NCBI GenBank assembly: GCA_934700615.1
Contig: CAKUXR010000031.1
Span: 1 to 31,321 of the forward strand
From: an uncultured Bacteroidales bacterium
GTDB taxonomy: Bacteria; Bacteroidota; Bacteroidia; Bacteroidales; UBA932
DNA: 31,321 nucleotides
Direction of reading: 5' to 3'
Part shown: positions 8,948 through 16,934 of the stretch, one piece after another
Layout: every line of letters begins with the position of its first letter
Position numbering within the stretch: position 1 is the first letter of the stretch
Notes under the pieces: model-generated
What the model was told of the DNA's origin: nothing
The model's database searches: none
The model's input: the letters and a program-made list of their open reading frames with translations, nothing else
Translations under genes and position numbers: made by a program

Positions 8948-9619
8948 ATGCAATCAAGCAATATGCTGAATGTTTTTACACTTCTTACAGATATAGACCT
9001 GAAGTCGGAAGAAATACCATTTTTCCGCGGCGCAATGATTCGTTTGGCAGGGAATGATAATATTGATTTTCACGATCACGAAAATGATGGATTCCGGTAT
9101 TCATATCCTCGTGTTCAATACAAGATAATTGATAATAAAGCTGCTGTCATTTTTGTTGGTCAGGGTGCGGAATCTATAGGCAAGATTCTGTCCGGAGCGG
9201 GAACGAAAATTCAAGTCGGCAGACGTGCCGCTGTTTTCAATATAACTGATATGCCTTTGTCACAGACATCGGTTGAGGTCAATGATATCAGATTTATTTA
9301 TAAACTATCACGTTGGCTCCCACTAAATCAGGACAATTACGAGTTGTTTTCGTCTTTGGGGAGTCTCCAAGAGAAGTGCGCTTTGCTGGAACGCCTTCTG
9401 GTAGGTAATATCCTTTCGTTTGCTAAAGGTGTTGGGATATTTTTCGATTCAGAGGTTGAGGCCAGTATTGTGGATATCGAGATGATGGGGCAATATAAGT
9501 TTAAAAATGTGAATATGCTGGGTTTTGACGTTGTCTTCAGTACAAATGTTTCCCTGCCGCAGTATGTCGGTTTAGGTAAAGGCGTCAGTTTGGGATTTGG
9601 AATGATAACAAATAAATAA
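8948..9619 (+). CDS. cas6: Cas6 crRNA-processing endoribonuclease
   Basis: A 223-aa protein that cuts the repeat RNA to yield crRNAs with an 8-nt 5' handle. Family features are the N-terminal ferredoxin-like fold followed by 'FRYSYPRVQYKIIDNKAAVIFVG' (49-71), typical of the Bacteroidetes/Cas6b type, and the C-terminal glycine-rich loop GLGKGVSLGFG (208-218). Histidines at 42 and 44, just before the YPRVQYK strand, are candidates for general acid-base catalysis. It leads the rightward operon; the next gene follows after 6 nt. Its separation from the interference genes on the divergent operon is notable but not unique. Confidence 0.85.
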   Translation: MQSSNMLNVFTLLTDIDLKSEEIPFFRGAMIRLAGNDNIDFHDHENDGFRYSYPRVQYKIIDNKAAVIFVGQGAESIGKILSGAGTKIQVGRRAAVFNITDMPLSQTSVEVNDIRFIYKLSRWLPLNQDNYELFSSLGSLQEKCALLERLLVGNILSFAKGVGIFFDSEVEASIVDIEMMGQYKFKNVNMLGFDVVFSTNVSLPQYVGLGKGVSLGFGMITNK

Positions 9620-9625
9620 TTGTTT

Positions 9626-10732
9626 ATGGAGAAGTTAGTTCATGTAACCTTATTAGGAAAAGAGGCTCTGCCAGTATTTTATCCTATCGTATCGTTCAAG
9701 TGCAAGATAATATATGTATTAGGCACAAAGGAAAGTCAATCTTCATATTCTGGGTTGAAATCAGTGTGCGAATATATCGGATGTGAGATACATTTCATAG
9801 AAGTTGATCCGATGGATATTCCTACAATAATGCAAGCTTGTGAGGATGTTCATTCAAAATATCCCGCTGAGACAAAGTTCCAGTATAATATTACTGGAGC
9901 AACCAAGACAATGTGTATTGGAGCATTTATTGTCGCAAAAAAACATGATGCGGATATAATTTATACAGATGCGAAAACGTATCTGGATATGAATACTTTT
10001 AAAAAATACCCTCTTGAAGATAAACTTGACAGCAAGCTGATATTTATGATTCAGAGGCAAAAACTCAAGTCCTATGCTATTTGGGATAATCAGGGTGAAG
10101 GTGAAAAGGTGACAATATCCAATAAAATCCATGACTTTATTGTCAAATATAACTCTGTTTATAAAAATCTTAGTGATCGGTTCCGCAAATTGGACTATAT
10201 TCCAAATGAATATAAGGTGAATTCTATAAACTATTCATTTTATGATGGAGAATTGGAGATAACACAGAATGAACGTACATTATTACATATCAACAATAAT
10301 ATTTCTAAGAAATTGTTGTTTGAAGGACGTTGGTGGGAATGTTTAGTTGCAGATGCAATGTCAAAATGGTCTGATGACAGGTTTGAAATATGGAATGATG
10401 TCGTATTCGATATTGTTGATAATCAGAAATATAATGCCGATAAAAATGAGGTGGATATTCTTATTAATATTGGTAGCACTTTCGTGTTTGTTGAATGTAA
10501 ATCCGGAGCGATTACTCAGAATGAACTCTATAAACTTGATAGTGTAAAACAGACTTATGGAAGCAAAAAGTCTAAGAGTGTTCTTGTGTCTTTTTGGCCT
10601 CTTAAAGAAGATTTGAAACAAAAGGCTGATGATCTGCAAATTTCAGTAATAGCTCCTGACCATAGGTTCGGTAAAATCTTGGACAGAATTCCTTCTGAAA
10701 TGAATAAAATTATTGAAAGATTAACAATATAG
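9626..10732 (+). CDS. Card1/Can2-like CARF nuclease
   Basis: A 368-aa accessory effector activated by a cyclic nucleotide messenger made by Cas10. The N-terminal CARF domain has the strand-turn 'IIYVLGTKES' and the signature 'YNITGATKTM' (87-96). The C-terminal half is a PD-(D/E)XK nuclease: E238 in RWWECLVADAM, D277 in NEVDILI, and E290-x-K292 in FVECKSG. Size and order match Card1/Can2, which cut single-stranded DNA and/or RNA after binding cyclic tetra-adenylate. I start at the ATG at 9626; a TTG directly after the cas6 stop is less likely. It sits between cas6 and the second CARF effector. Confidence 0.88.
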   Translation: MEKLVHVTLLGKEALPVFYPIVSFKCKIIYVLGTKESQSSYSGLKSVCEYIGCEIHFIEVDPMDIPTIMQACEDVHSKYPAETKFQYNITGATKTMCIGAFIVAKKHDADIIYTDAKTYLDMNTFKKYPLEDKLDSKLIFMIQRQKLKSYAIWDNQGEGEKVTISNKIHDFIVKYNSVYKNLSDRFRKLDYIPNEYKVNSINYSFYDGELEITQNERTLLHINNNISKKLLFEGRWWECLVADAMSKWSDDRFEIWNDVVFDIVDNQKYNADKNEVDILINIGSTFVFVECKSGAITQNELYKLDSVKQTYGSKKSKSVLVSFWPLKEDLKQKADDLQISVIAPDHRFGKILDRIPSEMNKIIERLTI

Positions 10733-10737
10733 GCTCA

Positions 10738-12390
10738 ATGGCGAGAAAGGTTTTCATGTCAGTTCTTGGAACTGGTTTTTATTCGGAGTGTACATACGTC
10801 GGTGTCAATACGAGAACTCAAACTCGTTTTATCCAAGAGGCTACGCTTAATGAAATTGGCGCGAAGGGATGGAACTCAGAAGATAGTGCGTATGTATTCA
10901 TTACAGATAGATCCGAGACCGATAATTGGATAGTCAAAGATAATTGTAGAACAAACCTGCGTTCCAAGGAGGTCGAACAATATAATGGCCTTCAGAAGGT
11001 TTTGGACGACATGTCTCTGCCGTGTATAGTTGAATCTGTGAAGATTAAGGATGGCAAAGATGAGAATGAGATGTGGGATATCTTCAATACCATATACGGA
11101 TGTATACACGATGGGGATGAATTATATTTCGACTTGACTCACGCTTTCAGGTATCTTCCTATGCTGGTGCTTGTCTTGGGAAGTTATGCCAAGTTCTTGA
11201 AAAACGTCAAGATTGCCTATATCTCATACGGCAATTTTGATTCGCGGACAAAATGTGCAGATAATCCAGATAGGGACGAGGCACCGATTGTCGATTTGCT
11301 GCCGTTGTCTATATTGCAGGACTGGACATTTGCTGCAGGACAGTTCATTAAGAGTGGTAATGTCGAAGAAATAGTCAAATTGTGCGAAAATGAATTCTTG
11401 CCATTAGTGAAAGCCTCCAGAGGGAAAGATGTAGCAGCAACTGCATTACGATATTACACGAAGGTGTTGAATTCGACTATCCAAGATTTTAGGTTTTGCA
11501 GAGGCATATCACTGATTGATTCGGATAATATAATCTCCTTAAGACATAGCACGTTAGATCTTGGTGCATCGATGATAGATTCTTTGAATCCTTTGTTGGG
11601 CAAAATAGTGGAATCATTTGGGGATTTCGATGATTATTCGAGTGTCAATAATGCATACAGAGCTGCTGTCTGGTGTTATAATAAGGGAATGTTTCAGCAG
11701 AGTGCAACTATTCTGCAGGAAACTGTGGTGACGTTTTTTTGCAGGAGGCATGGACTAAATGAACTGGTCGAGGAAGATAGGCGAGTTGTGAATGATACAT
11801 TTTTTGCAATTAATAGGGATAAAGGTTGTGAACTTTCCGGAAGATGCAAAGAACTCATGAATGATGCATATATGGATAAAAAATTGGCTATGTCATTCGA
11901 TAAGTTAAGCAAGACCAGAAATCATTTCAACCACGCTGGGATGAAGAGAGATCGTAAAACAGCTGAAGATATGAGACAAGATATCGCAGATTCGTTAAGT
12001 TCATTTCAGCACTTGTTTGCGCTTCCTAAAATATTCCTTAACTACACAAATCATCCTATTTCTGGGTGGCCCAACGAGCAGATTTCAGCAGCCAAGAAAT
12101 ATGCGGAAACGTTGGTGGATATTCCGTTCATTGGCATTGATCCCGATAAAGACGAAGCAGATATTGAAAAAATAGCTGATTCTGAATTGAAAAAAATATT
12201 GAAAGTTGCTGAAGGACATGATGCTACAGTGCATCTGATGGGCGAGCAGACATTGTCATTCTCATTAATCAAGAAATTGCAGGGTTTGGGTGTCCGCTGC
12301 GTTGCATCCACGACTAAACGCGAGGTCAAAGATTTAGGCGACAATAAGCGTGAGGTGACCTTTAGATTTGTGAAATTCCGGGAATACTGA
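10738..12390 (+). CDS. Csx1/Csx2-like CARF-HEPN ribonuclease with an extra C-terminal domain
   Basis: A 550-aa effector. The N-terminus 'KVFMSVLGTGFY' and 'ELYFDLTHAFRYLPML' (128-143) are the CARF signature of the Csx1/TIGR02221 (Csx2) group. The HEPN domain carries the RNase motif R-x4-H at R394-H399 (RNHFNH). Unusually, about 118 residues follow (433-550): they start 'FLNYTNHPISGWPNEQISAA', contain 'DIPFIGIDPD', 'VHLMGE' and 'RCVASTTKREV', and end 'FRFVKFREY'. This looks like a complete alpha/beta Rossmann-like domain that I recall, without certainty, also as small stand-alone CRISPR-linked proteins. It may bind or degrade the messenger. The gene is 5 nt after the Card1-like gene and 5 nt before cas1. 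Confidence 0.85.
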   Translation: MARKVFMSVLGTGFYSECTYVGVNTRTQTRFIQEATLNEIGAKGWNSEDSAYVFITDRSETDNWIVKDNCRTNLRSKEVEQYNGLQKVLDDMSLPCIVESVKIKDGKDENEMWDIFNTIYGCIHDGDELYFDLTHAFRYLPMLVLVLGSYAKFLKNVKIAYISYGNFDSRTKCADNPDRDEAPIVDLLPLSILQDWTFAAGQFIKSGNVEEIVKLCENEFLPLVKASRGKDVAATALRYYTKVLNSTIQDFRFCRGISLIDSDNIISLRHSTLDLGASMIDSLNPLLGKIVESFGDFDDYSSVNNAYRAAVWCYNKGMFQQSATILQETVVTFFCRRHGLNELVEEDRRVVNDTFFAINRDKGCELSGRCKELMNDAYMDKKLAMSFDKLSKTRNHFNHAGMKRDRKTAEDMRQDIADSLSSFQHLFALPKIFLNYTNHPISGWPNEQISAAKKYAETLVDIPFIGIDPDKDEADIEKIADSELKKILKVAEGHDATVHLMGEQTLSFSLIKKLQGLGVRCVASTTKREVKDLGDNKREVTFRFVKFREY

Positions 12391-12395
12391 TAGTC

Positions 12396-13379
12396 ATGGA
12401 ACTTGTGCTCAATACATTCGGAACAAGCCTGTCCAGGGATAATGAAGGCTTTGTCATACGAAATCATGATGGTAGCCAGCGTATACCTGTTGCGGGTATC
12501 CGTTCTATCCAAGTAGGAAAAGGTGCTCAGATTTCAAGTGATGCTGTGCTGCTTGCAATGGAGAATGAAATCGAAGTTGTCTTTATGGATAGGGCAGGGA
12601 ATGTGCTGGGTAGAATATGGAGTCCCAAGTATGGCTCTGTATCCACAATCAGGAAAGGCCAACTTTCTTTTTCCTTTGGACACGAAGCCGTAAAATGGAT
12701 CAAGGGGACAATAATCAGGAAGATAGAGAATCAGCAGGCTATGTTGTTGATGATGAACACTGATGGTGAGGTGCGGCTGCAGAATATCATTGACAAGAGC
12801 ATAAATAGACTTGAGGATTATAAGAATAAGATTGCGACACTTGAAGGTGAAATTGTCAATGATATTTCGGCGACGTTGCGAGGATGGGAAGGTGTCGCGT
12901 CTAAAATATACTTCGATACGATAAATGTCTTTCTCCCAGAAGAATATCGGTTTGAAAAGCGCACTCAACATCCTGCGATGGATCCTGCCAATGCAATGCT
13001 TAATTATGGCTATGGTCTATTGTATGGAAAAATCGAAGGCGCATTGATAAAGGCTGGCATTGACCCCTATGTCGGCGTCATGCATAGGGATGATTACAAT
13101 AGGCCTGTACTTGTTTACGATGTTATTGAGTTATATCGTGTATGGGTGGATTATGTGGTTTTCTCTTTGTTGTGTCAGAATGTTGTTACTGACGAGCATT
13201 ATTCTGTCAACGATGATGGTTCTTGTTGGTTGGAGCCTCTGGGACGGCGAGTTCTGATACAGTCTGTCAATGATTATCTGGACGAAGTCGTTGAGGAAAA
13301 AGGTGTTCAGAGAAGCCGTATGACCCAGATTTCTTTATATGCTCAAAACTTGGCGCAGGTTTTCAAAAAATATGCATAG
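12396..13379 (+). CDS. cas1: Cas1 spacer integrase
   Basis: A 327-aa Cas1, the metal-dependent integrase that inserts spacers at the leader end of the array together with Cas2. The N-terminal beta domain (about 1-85) is followed by the helical catalytic domain with E165 in LRGWEGVASKIYF, H230 in YVGVMHRDDYNRPVLVYD and acidic residues D242/E245 in YDVIE, the expected metal ligands. Length is normal. It is not fused to a reverse transcriptase, so acquisition from RNA by the classical Cas1-RT route is not supported here. It is followed after 2 nt by the primase-polymerase gene. Confidence 0.97.
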   Translation: MELVLNTFGTSLSRDNEGFVIRNHDGSQRIPVAGIRSIQVGKGAQISSDAVLLAMENEIEVVFMDRAGNVLGRIWSPKYGSVSTIRKGQLSFSFGHEAVKWIKGTIIRKIENQQAMLLMMNTDGEVRLQNIIDKSINRLEDYKNKIATLEGEIVNDISATLRGWEGVASKIYFDTINVFLPEEYRFEKRTQHPAMDPANAMLNYGYGLLYGKIEGALIKAGIDPYVGVMHRDDYNRPVLVYDVIELYRVWVDYVVFSLLCQNVVTDEHYSVNDDGSCWLEPLGRRVLIQSVNDYLDEVVEEKGVQRSRMTQISLYAQNLAQVFKKYA

Positions 13380-13381
13380 CT

Positions 13382-14407
13382 ATGTTCTCAGTTGGTTCTA
13401 ATGTCCGAAATAATTCTGAACCTCTCAAAAAAGTGACTCCGGAGTATCTCTACAATGCGTTACGTTTTCCAAAGCCGGAGTTCTTGTCTAGAATCAGGCA
13501 GTTGAGGATTGTTCGTCAAATCAATGAATCTCAATATGTACAGTTGAAACAGCAACTTCCATATTTTGTCTGTGCTTCATTCAATCCTCCTTTCCGTAAC
13601 ACGAAGAACTTCGCTTTTACAGAGTATTTCATCATGGATATCGATCATATTTGTGAGAAGGGGCTGATTCTTGATGATTTGAGGAGAAAGATTGAATCGG
13701 ACTCGAGAACAATGATGTGTTTCCTGTCTCCTGGAGAGGATGGACTGAAAGTTATAATGAAACTCAAGGACAGATGTTATGATGCCGGAGTGTACTCGGT
13801 TTTCTACAAGAAGTTCGTTTATGAATTTAGTCTTCAGTATGATCTCCAACAGGTTTTGGATATAAGGACAAGTGATGTTACGCGGGCTTGTTTCATGAGT
13901 GTTGATTCTTCTGCGTATTATGACCCTGATGCGGAGCCTGTTGACATGGCTGAGATAATAGATATGGAGGATTCCTCGGTATTGCTAATGCAGAAGAAAG
14001 AAGTTGAGGAGAGTATGTCCGCTTTGACAGATATTGCTGACTCGTCCAGTAATGCGGTAGAGGTCCGGGAACCTGATGATGATGCGATGGAAAGAATTCG
14101 TGGCCTTTTGAATATGAAGACGAAGAAAGTCTCTGTGGAGAGGCCTGTATTCGTACCGGCAATTCTGGATACAATACAAGGAGAACTGAGTAATTATGTG
14201 AGAGATATAGGGTTTATGGTCTCTGATATAATCAATATCCAATATGGAAAGAAAATCAGAGCAAAACTTGGCTTGAAAAATGCGGAGATTAATTTGTTTT
14301 ATGGCAAGCGTGGGTTCTCTGTGGTAGTTTCCCCAAAGACAGGTACCGATGGGACATTAAATGTTCTTCTTGCAGACACGGTCCGAGCATTTATTGATGA
14401 AAGGTAA
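13382..14407 (+). CDS. CRISPR-associated primase-polymerase (VirE_N/BT4734-like, probably CAPP type B)
   Basis: A 341-aa protein placed between cas1 and cas2. Motifs match the archaeo-eukaryotic primase fold: DxD at 86-88 (EYFIMDIDHI), 'LSPGEDGLKVIMKL' at 115-128 in the position of the second motif, and 'SDVTRACFMSVDSSAYYDPDA' at 164-184, the SRxCFxSxDPxxYxNP-type segment of VirE_N/BT4734 proteins. Primase-polymerases linked to cas1-cas2 are known in some type III systems and have been proposed to make or fill in spacer DNA. The C-terminal 110 residues (about 230-341) are a separate conserved-looking domain that I cannot name. Tight spacing (2 nt on each side) supports joint work with Cas1 and Cas2. 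Confidence 0.78.
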   Translation: MFSVGSNVRNNSEPLKKVTPEYLYNALRFPKPEFLSRIRQLRIVRQINESQYVQLKQQLPYFVCASFNPPFRNTKNFAFTEYFIMDIDHICEKGLILDDLRRKIESDSRTMMCFLSPGEDGLKVIMKLKDRCYDAGVYSVFYKKFVYEFSLQYDLQQVLDIRTSDVTRACFMSVDSSAYYDPDAEPVDMAEIIDMEDSSVLLMQKKEVEESMSALTDIADSSSNAVEVREPDDDAMERIRGLLNMKTKKVSVERPVFVPAILDTIQGELSNYVRDIGFMVSDIINIQYGKKIRAKLGLKNAEINLFYGKRGFSVVVSPKTGTDGTLNVLLADTVRAFIDER

Positions 14408-14409
14408 AT

Positions 14410-14889
14410 ATGCCAAGAAAAAAGAGACCGCCACTCAGTCTTGCGGCACAGGCAAAGAAACTTCTTGAGGCCGGTATAGGCGGAAGCCCGAAAGTTGTGG
14501 TCAAAGATTCCTCCGACTTGTTATCTCCCCTTGAGAATAGGATAAAGAACCTGTTGGGATTGACGGAATCCAGGAAAAAGCGTCAGGATAGAATGTTATT
14601 TTTTGTAATGTATGATATTGAGAGTAATAAGGTCAGGCGGCTTGTGTGCAAGTACCTGATTCGAGAAGGTTGTTCTCGCGTACAAAAGTCGATTTTCCTT
14701 GCAGACCTTCCGATTGATATCTACAATAAGATTAAAACTGATCTTGCGGAAATACAAACTTTGTATGATAACGAGGATAGTATTATAGTTCTCCCGGTGT
14801 CAACTGACTACCTTCGGATGATGAAGGTCATAGGTAAGAATGTTGACATTGATGTTATTACGCATACGAAAAACACTTTATTTTTCTAG
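14410..14889 (+). CDS. cas2: Cas2 with a basic N-terminal extension
   Basis: The C-terminal 98 residues are a standard Cas2: 'MLFFVMYDIESNKVRRLV' with D69 of the full reading frame, then 'GCSRVQKSIFLADLP'. Cas2 forms the central dimer of the Cas1-Cas2 integrase. Before it lie about 61 residues, basic at the start (PRKKRPP) and helical. I keep the ATG at 14410 because it follows the primase stop by 2 nt and the frame stays open. The internal ATG at 14593 would give a Cas2 of textbook length, so a shorter product is possible. The extension could tether the neighbouring primase or helicase (inference). Confidence 0.92.
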   Translation: MPRKKRPPLSLAAQAKKLLEAGIGGSPKVVVKDSSDLLSPLENRIKNLLGLTESRKKRQDRMLFFVMYDIESNKVRRLVCKYLIREGCSRVQKSIFLADLPIDIYNKIKTDLAEIQTLYDNEDSIIVLPVSTDYLRMMKVIGKNVDIDVITHTKNTLFF

Positions 14890-14903
14890 ATTATTTTGAT
14901 ACG

Positions 14904-16934
14904 ATGATACTTGGCCAACAACAAAGAACCGCTTTGGAGCGGATTTCCAGATTCCTTAAAAGTGAAAGACATTTCTTTTTGCTTAAGGGGTATGCCGGTA
15001 CAGGAAAGACTAGTATTGTACCTGAGATATTAAGGATAGCTGCTGACTATGACGTAAAGCTCATGGCTCCAACAGGCAGAGCTGCTAAGGTGCTTTCTGA
15101 AAAAACACATGTTCAGGCGACTACATTACATCGAGGTATTTACCGTCTATCGTCAATTGTAGTAAAGACGGATGAAGCACAGCCGTCTAAATCAGACACA
15201 ATATCTACGGCAAAACTTAAATTCTATTTTCCTTTGGATTTGACACCGGGCATGAAGCCTCGACTTATTATTGTCGACGAGTCTTCGATGGTGCCGTCAT
15301 GTACGATGAGGGATGAAGTGTTTGCATTTGGTTCAGGTTCTCTACTACGCGATCTGGAATTGTATCGTGCGATAACCCCAGGGTCGAAAATAATATTTAT
15401 AGGGGATCCGGCTCAGCTCCCTCCAGTTGGCGATTCAAAATCACCAGCATTGGATATATTGTCATTCCCTGCGGGAGATGCCGAAGAATTTGTTTTGACT
15501 GATGTTGTCAGGCAGGACGCGGGTAGCGCTATTTTGTTGGAGTCAATGAAAATACGTGATTTGTTGAGCTCTGAACTGAGATGTGACTTTAAATTTGATG
15601 AGAGACCGGGAGAACTGGAGACAGTTGCTCCAGATGAGGCATTGAAACAATTTGTGTCCGGTTACTCGGCGGGGGAAAGCGTGGTCTTTATTGCTTATTC
15701 GAATAAGAAAGTGACAGAGTATAATGTCTGTGCGAGAAAACTCCTTTATGGCTCAGATTCGTCTGAAGTCGTCAATGGCGAAAGATTGATGGTAATTCAG
15801 AATAATTATAGTCATGTCGGGGTTGAATTGATGAATGGAGATTTTGCTATAGTTGAAGAAGTTATTTCGCCATGTGAATCCCGTCAGATTACATTGCGGG
15901 AAAAAGTTGCTTCAGGAGTTAAGGAATACAAAATTGAATTGCGTTTCTATCGGGTGAAACTGCTACTTGATAGCGGAAAAGAATTGGAGACAATGATGTT
16001 TGCATCATTGCTTACAGACGATTATGTGATGACGCCAAGTCTGGTCAATCGCGCTCTGTATGTGGACTTTGTCATCAGGCACAATAAGCTTGAACCTGGT
16101 ACTGATGTGTTTAATGAAGAATTGGTGCATGATGAATACTATACTGCGGTTAAAGTAAAATATGGATATGCAGTGACTGGACATAAATCTCAAGGTGGGG
16201 AGTGGGACACGGTTTATGTTGATTTTAATGGCCGTGACAGATTGGATACATCTACACTGCGGTGGAATTATACGGTTCTTACAAGGGCCAGGAAACGGAT
16301 ATACATGATAGGAGCACCTCGGGTCGACAAGTTTTCCCGTCTTGAAATCAAGCCTATTGTTAAAGTCAATGGCTATCCTAAAATGTATGAAGCTAATTTG
16401 ACAAGACCAATGTCATTGGTTGAGAAACGCCAGGATGTGGAATCTCGTTTGGCAGGTACCGAGTTTGTGGTAAATGAAATCAAAAGTCTGCCATATCGTG
16501 AAATATATCTTATCCATTGTCCCAGCGGGGATTATCGATTCGATACGGTTTATAATAAGTCTCTGATATTTAATCCGTTTACGTCTGTGTCCAAGGGGCC
16601 GGATGTCGATGTGGTTTTGGATCTTCTCAATTCATCGTGCAGAGGAAAGATATCGGTGGACTACATGCCTTCTTCAGATGGTATGTTGTCTGTATATGAA
16701 TTAGTCAAGAGCGCTTGTGAGAGTGGCGAAGTGACGATTGTAGATGTGACGGAATTTCCGGAAGCATATAAGGTGGTTTATTGTCTGGAAACTGATGGCA
16801 AATCATATCTGGATGTGTTCCTGAATTCTAAAGGCTTCGTCACTAGTTTGATTCCTCATTCGACATTTGGCCAAAATGATTTGAAACTTAAGAACATCTT
16901 AGATAAGATATACGGGTATGCAAAAAGTAAGTGA
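14904..16934 (+). CDS. RecD-like superfamily 1 helicase of the cas adaptation operon
   Basis: A 676-aa ATPase. Walker A is GYAGTGKT (29-36), followed by 'LMAPTGRAAKVL' (motif Ia). Walker B is VDESSM (124-129), with 'GDPAQLPPVG' at 167-176 (motif III). Near 420-435 is 'YGYAVTGHKSQGGEWD', the UvrD_C_2/RecD motif, followed by 'NYTVLTRARKRI'. This is a RecD2-type 5'-3' DNA helicase core. Residues from about 483 on form an unusual tail that seems to contain two copies of one alpha/beta unit (about 520-575 and 609-665). It starts 14 nt after cas2, and its end overlaps the next gene by 17 nt. A role in unwinding or trimming DNA during spacer acquisition is inferred from this position. Confidence 0.85.
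   Translation: MILGQQQRTALERISRFLKSERHFFLLKGYAGTGKTSIVPEILRIAADYDVKLMAPTGRAAKVLSEKTHVQATTLHRGIYRLSSIVVKTDEAQPSKSDTISTAKLKFYFPLDLTPGMKPRLIIVDESSMVPSCTMRDEVFAFGSGSLLRDLELYRAITPGSKIIFIGDPAQLPPVGDSKSPALDILSFPAGDAEEFVLTDVVRQDAGSAILLESMKIRDLLSSELRCDFKFDERPGELETVAPDEALKQFVSGYSAGESVVFIAYSNKKVTEYNVCARKLLYGSDSSEVVNGERLMVIQNNYSHVGVELMNGDFAIVEEVISPCESRQITLREKVASGVKEYKIELRFYRVKLLLDSGKELETMMFASLLTDDYVMTPSLVNRALYVDFVIRHNKLEPGTDVFNEELVHDEYYTAVKVKYGYAVTGHKSQGGEWDTVYVDFNGRDRLDTSTLRWNYTVLTRARKRIYMIGAPRVDKFSRLEIKPIVKVNGYPKMYEANLTRPMSLVEKRQDVESRLAGTEFVVNEIKSLPYREIYLIHCPSGDYRFDTVYNKSLIFNPFTSVSKGPDVDVVLDLLNSSCRGKISVDYMPSSDGMLSVYELVKSACESGEVTIVDVTEFPEAYKVVYCLETDGKSYLDVFLNSKGFVTSLIPHSTFGQNDLKLKNILDKIYGYAKSK

Noticed and set aside
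12051..12512. Minus-strand open frame of 153 codons
   Set aside because: It overlaps the ends of the CARF-HEPN gene and of cas1, both clear genes, and shows no motifs.
12396..16934. A reverse transcriptase linked to Cas1
   Set aside because: I looked for the YxDD-type motif and RT layout in this operon and found none; the polymerase is of primase type instead.
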